A stretch of DNA of 38,145 bases from JAHCIE01 sp034431435. Its GTDB lineage: Bacteria > Chloroflexota > Anaerolineae > Epilineales > JAHCIE01. The DNA is taken from contig DAOUDG010000096.1 of assembly GCA_034431435.1 (NCBI GenBank), forward strand, positions 1-38,145, given 5' to 3'. The stretch's first letter is position 1. Each line of letters starts with the position of its first letter. The translations under genes were made by a program, and so were the position numbers. Positions 8,084-14,068 of this stretch are shown piece after piece. The notes below the pieces were generated by a model. It was not told where the DNA came from. It saw nothing but the letters and a program-made list of their open reading frames with translations, and searched no databases.

Positions 8084-8479
8084 CTAGCTCGTGGTCACCC
8101 GGCCGTAAGGCTGGCTGGTTTCCAAGCCTGGGATCATGGCATAGTGCTTCTGGTTGAAAGTGTACAAGGGCTGTCCCAGTGCGGCAGCAGTGTGGCCGAT
8201 GAGGGCATCGATGAAGCCGAGGCTATGGCTCAGGTGGTACTGGGCGTAGGTATGAACGGCCAAGTTGCACTCGGCTTCGGTCGGCCATGTGACCCGGCAA
8301 CGCGCCGCGAGCAGTTCGACCCGCTCCTGCTCCTTCTTGTTGCGACAACCCTGGATTAGCTCCAGCACGACAAAGCCGGGCAGGATAAGTTCCTCACTAC
8401 TGTGGGCGGCAAGCCAGGCACTGGCCGGAGGATACTGTCGAAGCAAGTCGATCATGACATCGGTGTCAAGGAGAAGCAT
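8084..8479 (-). CDS. vapC: VapC-family PIN-domain toxin (ribonuclease)
   Basis: A 131-residue PIN-domain protein and predicted metal-dependent RNase, the toxin of a type II toxin-antitoxin pair. The acidic active-site residues can be placed: D5 (LLLDTDVMIDLL), E40 (VVLELIQG) and D91 (GFIDALIG). The C-terminal YTFNQKHYAMIPGL is the usual TxNxKHF-IPGL motif around N109. Length is normal for VapC. The ATG at 8479 lies six bases after the antitoxin stop, the classic vapBC arrangement ensuring coupled translation. The known substrates of the family are initiator tRNA, other tRNAs or the 23S sarcin-ricin loop; which applies here cannot be told. The toxin looks intact. Confidence 0.93.
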   Translation of the reverse strand: MLLLDTDVMIDLLRQYPPASAWLAAHSSEELILPGFVVLELIQGCRNKKEQERVELLAARCRVTWPTEAECNLAVHTYAQYHLSHSLGFIDALIGHTAAALGQPLYTFNQKHYAMIPGLETSQPYGRVTTS

Positions 8480-8485
8480 GAGGAC

Positions 8486-8743
8486 CTATCGCTCACGCCG
8501 CTGAGCCTGCTCGCGCAGTTTGCGAGCATATGTTGCGCTGTCGTCAATGTCAGTACGGTCCTTCCACATCCCGATAAGGTCCGAGGTGAGCAGTTCGTGA
8601 GCCGTGAGGCCAGACCTGGCTGTTGTCTCAGAGGCAATGCGGATGCTTAGTTCCACCAATTGACCCTGCTTCACCGGAAGATTCGCCACATGTACCTCGC
8701 CGTCTCGCTCAACCGTCGTTTGGACATGAATGACCTCGTTCAT
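8486..8743 (-). CDS. vapB: Antitoxin of the VapBC pair
   Basis: An 85-residue protein directly upstream of vapC. The N-terminus (MNEVIHVQTTVERDGEVHVANLPVKQGQLVELSI) is beta-rich and reads like a swapped-hairpin or AbrB-like dimerisation/DNA-binding domain. The C-terminal half (LLTSDLIGMWKDRTDIDDSATYARKLREQAQRRER) is the charged, extended helix that usually wraps the toxin. I chose ATG 8743 because GGGAGAG lies six bases upstream; an in-frame ATG 18 codons further out has no support and would overlap the promoter. It would neutralise VapC and autorepress the promoter at 8786-8814. The family assignment rests on position and architecture more than on a named motif. Confidence 0.82.
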   Translation of the reverse strand: MNEVIHVQTTVERDGEVHVANLPVKQGQLVELSIRIASETTARSGLTAHELLTSDLIGMWKDRTDIDDSATYARKLREQAQRRER

Positions 8744-8785
8744 GGTGACTCTCCCATCGTGGGCGAAGCGTCCGTCATACGGAAG

Positions 8786-8814
8786 ATGATAGCACACGGG
8801 CGGCGCGGCGACAA
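8786..8814 (-). promoter_or_regulatory. Promoter of vapBC
   Basis: The minus strand has TTGTCG (8814-8809), a 17-bp spacer and TATCAT (8791-8786). The -10 is extended by TGC. Transcription would start near 8779, about 36 nt before the vapB ATG at 8743. Confidence 0.65.
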
Positions 8815-8821
8815 AGCGGGT

Positions 8822-8843
8822 GATTGCCCGACGTCAGGCAATC
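8822..8843. promoter_or_regulatory. 22-bp near-perfect palindrome, candidate operator
   Basis: Arms GATTGCC (8822-8828) and GGCAATC (8837-8843) flank a central GACGTC (8830-8835). The only mismatched pair is 8829/8836. It sits eight bases upstream of the vapBC -35 box. The size and symmetry suit a dimeric repressor or activator, most simply the antitoxin complex, but a regulator of the divergent gene is also possible. Confidence 0.5.
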
Positions 8844-8900
8844 GCGGGCGAGCCGCCCGTACCGCGTCATCTTTCACGCTGCGTTCTCAGGTAGACTGAC

Positions 8901-8976
8901 GGTGTCAACACCAGGGGCATAGCCCCTAGACTCCTGAGTCGCCATCCCCCGCCTTCTCTCTCTCGGCGGGGGATGC
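8901..8976. other. Four adjacent dyads, possible structured RNA or multi-operator region
   Basis: This is the notable content of the 369-bp gap 8744-9112. Four inverted repeats follow one another with 0, 1 and 3 bases between them: 8901-8912 (GGTGT/ACACC), 8913-8927 (AGGGGC/GCCCCT), 8929-8940 (GACTC/GAGTC) and 8944-8976 (perfect 11-bp arms ATCCCCCGCC type, loop 8955-8965). The last could act as a terminator stem but has no U-tract on either strand. The element sits between the vapBC and acyl-CoA dehydrogenase promoters, outside both expected transcripts. Confidence 0.45.
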
Positions 8977-9038
8977 GCATTTCAGTGCGACGACCGACCA
9001 CCGACCACCTTATCAACCCGTCGTCGGTCGGCCGAGCC

Positions 9039-9067
9039 TTGACCCGCCTCCGGCGCGGGTCTATACT
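9039..9067 (+). promoter_or_regulatory. Promoter of the acyl-CoA dehydrogenase gene
   Basis: TTGACC (9039-9044), 17-bp spacer, TATACT (9062-9067): close to the housekeeping consensus. Start expected near 9074, leader about 39 nt, with ribosome site AGGGAG at 9099-9104 ahead of the ATG at 9113. Confidence 0.75.
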
Positions 9068-9112
9068 AGCCGCTAGACTACCCGGCACGCTGGCGTCCAG
9101 GGAGCGACGAGC

Positions 9113-10258
9113 ATGGACTTTCGACTGACCGAAGAACAAACGATGTTGCGCGACGCCGTGCGCGACTTTGCCCAGAAGGAGATCGCGCCGCGCGCTCGTG
9201 AGGTGGACGAGACGGCCACGTTTCCGGCCGAGACGTTCCGCAAGATGGGGGAACTAGGCTTCCTCGGCCTGCCGTACCCGGAGCAATACGGCGGGGCAGG
9301 GGCCGATACCGTCAGCTATGCCCTGGCGGTCGAGGAGATCTCGAAGGCGTGCGGTTCGACGGGGCTATCCTACGCCGCCCACGTGTCGCTGGGCTGTGCG
9401 CCCTTTTACCTTTTCGGCAGCGAGGCGCAGAAGCAGCAGTACCTGACCCACCTGGCGAGCGGCAAGGGCCTGGGGGCATTTGGCCTGACCGAGCCGCAGG
9501 CTGGCTCGGATGCGGGCGCGACGCGCACCACGGCCACTAAAGATGGCAACAGTTGGGTACTCAATGGGGCGAAGATGTGGATCACATCGGGGTCCATCGC
9601 CGATGTTGTCGTCGCCACAGCGCGCACCATCGTCGACGGCCACGACAAGGGCATCTCGTGTTTCATCGTCGAGAAGGGCACGCGAGGCTTCATCCCCGGT
9701 AAGGACGAGGCGAAGATGGGCCTCAAGGGGTCCATTACGTCGCAGCTCTTCTTCGAGGATTGCCGCATCCCGGCCGAGAATATTCTCGGTGACGTGGGGC
9801 GCGGCTTCAAGCAGATGCTCGTGATCCTCGACGGTGGGCGCATCAGCATCGGGGCGATGGCCCAGGGGCTGGGTGTGGCGGCGCTGGAGGCGGCGACGGC
9901 CTACGCGAAGGAGCGCATCGCCTTCGGCCACCCCATTGCCAACTACCAGGCCATCCAGTGGAAGATCGCGGACTCGGCCACGCTGCTAGAGGCGTCGCGG
10001 CTGCTGATTCTCCAGGCGGCGTGGCTCAAGGACCACAAGCAGCCCTTCAGCCAGGAGGCCGCGATGGCGAAGCTGTTCGCGTCGGAGGCGGCCGAGAAGG
10101 CATGCTTCGAAGCGATTCAGGTTTTCGGTGGCGCGGGCTACTCACGCGACTACCCCGTCGAACGCTACTACCGCGACAACCGCCTGACAGAGATTGGCGA
10201 GGGAACCAGCGAGATCATGCGGCTGGTCATCGCCCGCCATATCCTGCGCGATATATGA
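9113..10258 (+). CDS. Acyl-CoA dehydrogenase (short-chain/butyryl type)
   Basis: A 381-residue flavoprotein that introduces the 2,3-double bond into an acyl-CoA, passing electrons to electron-transfer flavoprotein. Both family signatures are present: FGLTEPQAGSDAGA (about 123-136) and the C-terminal QVFGGAGYSRDYPVERYYRDNR...EGTSEI. The catalytic-base glutamate of SCAD/butyryl-CoA-type enzymes is present as E363 in GEGTSEI. Isovaleryl-CoA dehydrogenases place their base elsewhere, so a short- to medium-chain substrate is more likely. The length is standard. It is the first gene of the plus-strand block and has its own strong promoter. No ETF or thiolase gene is in the window, so the pathway partner genes lie elsewhere. 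Confidence 0.95.
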   Translation: MDFRLTEEQTMLRDAVRDFAQKEIAPRAREVDETATFPAETFRKMGELGFLGLPYPEQYGGAGADTVSYALAVEEISKACGSTGLSYAAHVSLGCAPFYLFGSEAQKQQYLTHLASGKGLGAFGLTEPQAGSDAGATRTTATKDGNSWVLNGAKMWITSGSIADVVVATARTIVDGHDKGISCFIVEKGTRGFIPGKDEAKMGLKGSITSQLFFEDCRIPAENILGDVGRGFKQMLVILDGGRISIGAMAQGLGVAALEAATAYAKERIAFGHPIANYQAIQWKIADSATLLEASRLLILQAAWLKDHKQPFSQEAAMAKLFASEAAEKACFEAIQVFGGAGYSRDYPVERYYRDNRLTEIGEGTSEIMRLVIARHILRDI

Positions 10259-10331
10259 GACCCGACGCTGACGCGCGCCAGACGCTCGCGAACGTAGCGG
10301 CCGCTGGCGTCTCTACCCTCGTGAGGCGCTC

Positions 10332-10688
10332 ATGACCCTGACCTCCCAGCAGAAGGCCGATATCAATCGGCTGCGCGACAACGAGATGCTCACCGGCAAC
10401 CTGACCGATGCAGCGGCGCGCGCTGTCCTCGCGTGGGGCGAGGACCAGATCGCGGCCGGTACGCCCTACGAGGCGGTGGTTGCCGGCGTCAAGGCTGCCA
10501 ATCGCAGCGGAGCGGAAGACCCGGCGCTGGCCCTGTCGGCGGCCACGAGCATGCTGGCGTCTGTTGACGCCCCGGCCCGCCAGGCCCTCGCGCCCGATCG
10601 CGCGGCCGATGGGAGCGGGAACGACATGGAGGCCGGCCTCCCCTTGCCCACCTCCCACGAAGGGCCAGACGATGCCGCTCAGGCTTGA
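10332..10688 (+). CDS. Hypothetical protein (118 aa)
   Basis: I do not recognise a family. The 118-residue product is soluble. Residues 1-75 are alpha-helical in character (SQQKADINRLRDNEMLTGNLTDAAARAVLAWGEDQIA, then AVVAGVKAANRS). The C-terminal third is low-complexity, acidic and probably disordered. It has no cysteines, signal peptide or membrane segment. A GAGGCG site precedes the ATG at 10332. It lies 73 bp after the acyl-CoA dehydrogenase stop, and codon use looks like its neighbours, so it is probably a real gene in the same transcript. A helical-bundle adaptor is possible but unproven. Confidence 0.6.
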   Translation: MTLTSQQKADINRLRDNEMLTGNLTDAAARAVLAWGEDQIAAGTPYEAVVAGVKAANRSGAEDPALALSAATSMLASVDAPARQALAPDRAADGSGNDMEAGLPLPTSHEGPDDAAQA

Positions 10689-10748
10689 GCCTCACCCATC
10701 GGGGCGCGGACGCCTGCGCGTCGTCCCTTCAGTCAACAGGCGTTTCCC

Positions 10749-12065
10749 TTGACAGGACGCCTCCTGGCGCGCTTGCTGCTCGTGCTGGCCCTCAGCTTTG
10801 GCGTCGTGGGCTGCGGCCAGGTTCCGTCGCCCCGTGAGGCGATGGAGGCGGCGCGCGATGTAGCCGCCACGACTCAGCGGATCGTGGACACGCTGCGCCA
10901 GGCCCAGTCAAGTCTGGAGCAGGGAGCAGCGCGGCGAGTGGAAGCCACTCCGACGGCCTCCACAGCGATTGCCACGCCCCAGGCGCCCACGCCGGCCCCG
11001 ACGCCGCTGCGTTCTGGGGACAGTCCGCGCCTACCGATGGGGACGGCTACCCCGACCGCTCTGACGGCGGTACGCTATCGGGAGGGGCCGGGGTATGGGC
11101 TGTACTTCACGGCTCCCTTTTACCCCGAAGGCCCCGCCAATCGCTACGGGGGCCTGGACGCGGCGCTGGTGCGGGATCTGGACGCGGCGCGACAGTCGAT
11201 CGACGTGGCGTCCTTCGCTATCGACCTGCCATCGGTGACCGCGGCGCTGGCGCGGGCCGCGCAGCGCGGGGTCCAGGTGCGGGTCGTGACCGATGACGAG
11301 TCGTATGACGAGGTGGTCAATGGGGCGGCCATTGACGACGCGCTGGCGCGGGCCGGGGTTCAGATGTCCATCGACCACGGTTCCGGCTACTCTCACAACA
11401 AGTTCGCGATCATCGACGATAAGATCTTGTGGACCGGGTCGTGGAACCTGACAACGAACGACACCTATCGCAACAACAACAACATGTTGCGCTTGACTGA
11501 GCCGCGCCTCATCAAGAACTACCAGCAGCGTTTCGAGGAGTTTATGGCGGGCCGCTTCCACGGCCAGGCCGACAAGACCGTGCCCAACCCGAAAATCACC
11601 CTCGCCAACGGCGTCACCATCGAGAACTACTTCTCGCCCAACGGCGGGGCGCGGGCGGCAATCCAGGCGCGGCTGGAGGCGGCGAAGAAGAGCATCCGCG
11701 TCCTGGCTTTCTCCCTGACCGCCGACAAGCAGGCCGACATCCTCATCGCGAAGCGTCGCGCCGGGCTACAGGTGCAGGGGGTGGTCGAAAGCCGCAATGC
11801 CAGTGGCAGCGGCGCGGAGTATGACCGCCTCAAGAATGCGGGCGTAGACGTCCTCAAGGATGGCAACTGCTACGTCATGCATCACAAGGTCTACATCATC
11901 GACGACCGCACGGTCATCACCGGCTCGTACAACTTCTCAGGTCAGGCCGAGACGGACAACGACGAGAATCTGCTCATCATCGACGATCCGAACCTGGCCG
12001 CCCACTACATCGACGAGTTCAACCGCATCTACAATCAGGCTCAGCATCCCAGTTGTGGGAGCTAA
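10749..12065 (+). CDS. Phospholipase-D-superfamily lipoprotein (two HKD motifs)
   Basis: A 438-residue exported protein with a lipoprotein signal (hydrophobic run ending VVGC, the Cys near residue 24), then a Thr/Pro/Ala-rich linker to about residue 100. Two PLD half-sites follow. The first is HNKFAIIDDKILWTGSWN starting at H216; the second is HHKVYIIDDRTVITGSYN starting at H378. Both HxKx4D cores are intact, so one composite active site should form. PLD-fold enzymes hydrolyse or transfer phosphodiesters through a phosphohistidine; this non-toxin group includes bacterial nucleases of the Nuc type and cardiolipin-synthase-like proteins. Surface anchoring favours a role in extracellular DNA or phospholipid breakdown. 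The start is a TTG at 10749, because no ATG precedes the signal peptide; it lacks a strong ribosome site, so the start is less certain than the domain call. Confidence 0.88.
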   Translation: MTGRLLARLLLVLALSFGVVGCGQVPSPREAMEAARDVAATTQRIVDTLRQAQSSLEQGAARRVEATPTASTAIATPQAPTPAPTPLRSGDSPRLPMGTATPTALTAVRYREGPGYGLYFTAPFYPEGPANRYGGLDAALVRDLDAARQSIDVASFAIDLPSVTAALARAAQRGVQVRVVTDDESYDEVVNGAAIDDALARAGVQMSIDHGSGYSHNKFAIIDDKILWTGSWNLTTNDTYRNNNNMLRLTEPRLIKNYQQRFEEFMAGRFHGQADKTVPNPKITLANGVTIENYFSPNGGARAAIQARLEAAKKSIRVLAFSLTADKQADILIAKRRAGLQVQGVVESRNASGSGAEYDRLKNAGVDVLKDGNCYVMHHKVYIIDDRTVITGSYNFSGQAETDNDENLLIIDDPNLAAHYIDEFNRIYNQAQHPSCGS

Positions 12066-12078
12066 AGGAAGGCAGCGT

Positions 12079-12345
12079 ATGACCGAAGAGACCCAGGGCG
12101 ATCTGGAACTGGTCGCCACGTTCCCCAACTACATCGAGGCCCAGGTATGGGCCGACATGCTGGCTAAGGAGGGCATCGCCGTCAAGTTGATGCCCACTGG
12201 CCCCGGCGCAGGGCTGGCGACCGTCGAGTTCGAGATGGTCCAGATGCTGACGACGGCCGAACTGGCGCCCGCCGCCCGCGACATGCTCATTGCCTACAAC
12301 GTCATCCCCGACCCTGATTCGGGCGAGGCGGCGGCGCAGGGGTAG
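12079..12345 (+). CDS. Small DUF2007-type putative signal-transducing protein
   Basis: An 88-residue cytosolic protein. The core LVATFPNYIEAQVWADMLAKEGIAVKLMP ... VEFEMVQMLTTAELAPAARDMLI has the beta-alpha-beta pattern of the DUF2007 / putative prokaryotic signal-transducing family: a strand, then an (E/A)AQ-x-W-x-D-x-L helix, then I-x-V-x-L. The biochemical role of the family is not established. The ATG at 12079 has a strong AAAGGAAGG ribosome site and is 13 bp past the PLD gene stop, so the two are likely co-translated. Confidence 0.72.
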   Translation: MTEETQGDLELVATFPNYIEAQVWADMLAKEGIAVKLMPTGPGAGLATVEFEMVQMLTTAELAPAARDMLIAYNVIPDPDSGEAAAQG

Positions 12346-12362
12346 CGAAGGACGAAGGACGA

Positions 12363-13208
12363 ATGCGCCAGTTACCGGAATCAGCCTTCCACGGCGATGA
12401 CCGCCGATCGCTGGCCCATCGTCCTGCGTTGCTCTACGATGCCTATATCTTCGACCTGGACGGCACGGTGTACCTGGGCGATGCGCTGTTGCCGACGGCG
12501 GGCGAGACCATTACCCGGCTGCGCGCGCTGGGGCGGCGGACGGTATTCCTGTCCAACAACCCCACCCACACTCGTGATGAATACGCCGCGCGCCTCAGCC
12601 GCCTGGGACTGCCCACGCCCCGCGAAGACATCATCAACTCGTCGGTAGTCATGGTGGATTTCTTGCGGCGTCACCTGCCCACGGCGCGGCTGTTCGTTGT
12701 GGGCGAGGAGCCGCTCAAGCGTGACCTGCGCGACGGCGGTTTCGAGCTGACCGAGGACGCCGAGCAGGTCGATGCCGTCATCGCCAGCTTCGACCGCACC
12801 TTTGCCTACCCTAAGTTGCAGGTGGCCTTCGATGCCATTCGCCACGGCGCGCGCTTCTTCGCCACCAATGCCGACCGCTACTGCCCAGTGCCCGGCGGTG
12901 GCGAGCCGGACGCGGCGTCGATGATTGCCGCCATCGAGGCCTGTACCAACACGCGGGTCGAGGCGGTGGTGGGCAAGCCTTCGCGCTACATGGCCGAGGC
13001 CATTCTGGGGTTGTTGCAGATGCCACCCCAGGCGGCGATCATGACCGGCGACCGCCTGGAAACCGACGTGCTCATGGGACTGGACGCGGGAATGGCGGCT
13101 GCCCTCACCCTGACGGGCGCGACATCGGTAGCGACGCTGGCAGCGTCAGGCATCCAACCGACGTACGTCATCCGACGCCTGGGCGACTTGCTGCCCGACG
13201 GCGTCTAG
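12363..13208 (+). CDS. HAD-superfamily phosphatase, NagD/phosphoglycolate-phosphatase-like
   Basis: A 281-residue HAD hydrolase of the NagD (subclass IIA) group. Motif I is FDLDGTVYLGD with nucleophile D31 and acid/base D33; motif II is FLSNNPT. The C2-type cap follows, then a lysine in VVGKPSRYMAEAIL and motif IV in MTGDRLETDVLMGLDAGM. Relatives dephosphorylate p-nitrophenyl phosphate, 2-phosphoglycolate, glycerol 3-phosphate or nucleotides; sequence alone does not choose. The start uses ATG 12363 with AAGGACGA upstream and adds about 24 unexplained residues before the fold, so a later start cannot be excluded. It lies 17 bp after the DUF2007 gene and 20 bp before the MBL gene. The nearby glycerol-kinase-like gene makes a sugar/glycerol-phosphate substrate plausible. 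Confidence 0.9.
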   Translation: MRQLPESAFHGDDRRSLAHRPALLYDAYIFDLDGTVYLGDALLPTAGETITRLRALGRRTVFLSNNPTHTRDEYAARLSRLGLPTPREDIINSSVVMVDFLRRHLPTARLFVVGEEPLKRDLRDGGFELTEDAEQVDAVIASFDRTFAYPKLQVAFDAIRHGARFFATNADRYCPVPGGGEPDAASMIAAIEACTNTRVEAVVGKPSRYMAEAILGLLQMPPQAAIMTGDRLETDVLMGLDAGMAAALTLTGATSVATLAASGIQPTYVIRRLGDLLPDGV

Positions 13209-13228
13209 CGCACCCCAAGGAGGGCCGC

Positions 13229-14059
13229 GTGTACTCCTTCGAGGAAGTTGTACCCGGCGTTGTCCTGGCCGCCTATCCCCTTCGCCCCGGCCATGTGGTA
13301 GCGATGATTGCCGTCAAGGGTGATGCCGTCGCTATCATCGACACGGGCATGGCCGAGCATATGCCAGCCGCTATCGCCCCGGCCCTGGCTGCCCTGGGCG
13401 CTACCCCGGCCGATGTGCAGCTCATTGTCAATACGCATGGACATGGCGACCATCTCGGCGGCAATGCTGCCTTGCGGGCGGCGAGTGGCGCGCCGGTGTG
13501 GGCGGCGGCCGGCGATGCGCGTGACTATCCCCAGCCACCTGACCGCCTGCTGGTCGATGGGGACACCATCGACCTGGGCGCGTTCCAGTTCCAGGTGGTC
13601 GCGGCGCCCGGTCACTCGGCGGGTATCATCTGCCTGTACGAGCCGACGCGCCGCCTGCTCATCGCCTCCGACGCGGTGCAGGGCCTGGGCAGCAGTGGCA
13701 TCCTGCCCCTGGTGTTCTACTCTGGCGCCGCCTACCGCGCCAGCCTGCGCACGCTGCGCGATCTGGACATGGACGTCATCACCCTGGGTCACCCCTTCGC
13801 CTGGTCGGGCGAGCGCGCGCTGATCCACCGGGGGGCGGCGGCGCGCCGTTTCCTGGTCGACAGTATGGCGGCTGCCGAGCGCCTCCACGACGCGGCCCGC
13901 GATGCTCTGGCAACATGCCCCGGCCAGGAGTGGGACTGTCTGCGCGACGCGCTCCTGCGTCGACTTGGACACGACCCCAAAGCCGATCTGCCACACATGC
14001 TGCTCGGTACGCTGCGCGCTGAGTTGCGCGACCTGGGCGTCGAGATTCGGACGCTGTAG
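13229..14059 (+). CDS. Metallo-beta-lactamase-fold hydrolase
   Basis: A 276-residue MBL-fold enzyme. The dinuclear metal motif HxHxDH reads NTHGHGDHLGGN with H70, H72, D74 and H75. Later ligands can be placed in APGHSAGIICLYEP, in IASDAV, and in the LGHPFAWSG segment. This is a general Zn/Fe hydrolase architecture that covers glyoxalase II, lactonases and others. A C-terminal helical extension (about 200-276, with REL/RDAL helices) is typical of the LACTB2-like group. Start is a GTG at 13229 preceded by an excellent AAGGAGGG, which the next in-frame ATG lacks. It lies between the HAD phosphatase and FGGY kinase genes on the same strand, and a phosphate-ester or thioester substrate from that pathway is possible. 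Confidence 0.9.
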   Translation: MYSFEEVVPGVVLAAYPLRPGHVVAMIAVKGDAVAIIDTGMAEHMPAAIAPALAALGATPADVQLIVNTHGHGDHLGGNAALRAASGAPVWAAAGDARDYPQPPDRLLVDGDTIDLGAFQFQVVAAPGHSAGIICLYEPTRRLLIASDAVQGLGSSGILPLVFYSGAAYRASLRTLRDLDMDVITLGHPFAWSGERALIHRGAAARRFLVDSMAAAERLHDAARDALATCPGQEWDCLRDALLRRLGHDPKADLPHMLLGTLRAELRDLGVEIRTL

Positions 14060-14068
14060 AGGCGAGCC

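Noticed and set aside
8901..8976. Possible tRNA or CRISPR array in the dyad region
   Set aside because: No TTCGA-type T-loop, acceptor stem or CCA is present, and the units differ in sequence and spacing, so it is neither tRNA nor repeat-spacer array.
9113..10258. Reading the acyl-CoA dehydrogenase as isovaleryl-CoA type
   Set aside because: The base glutamate is at the C-terminal EGT position of short-chain enzymes, so isovaleryl type is less likely.
10258..10332. Short inverted repeat with CGCCAG/CTGGCG arms
   Set aside because: Only six pairs over a long loop in GC-rich sequence; not beyond chance, so not listed as a feature.
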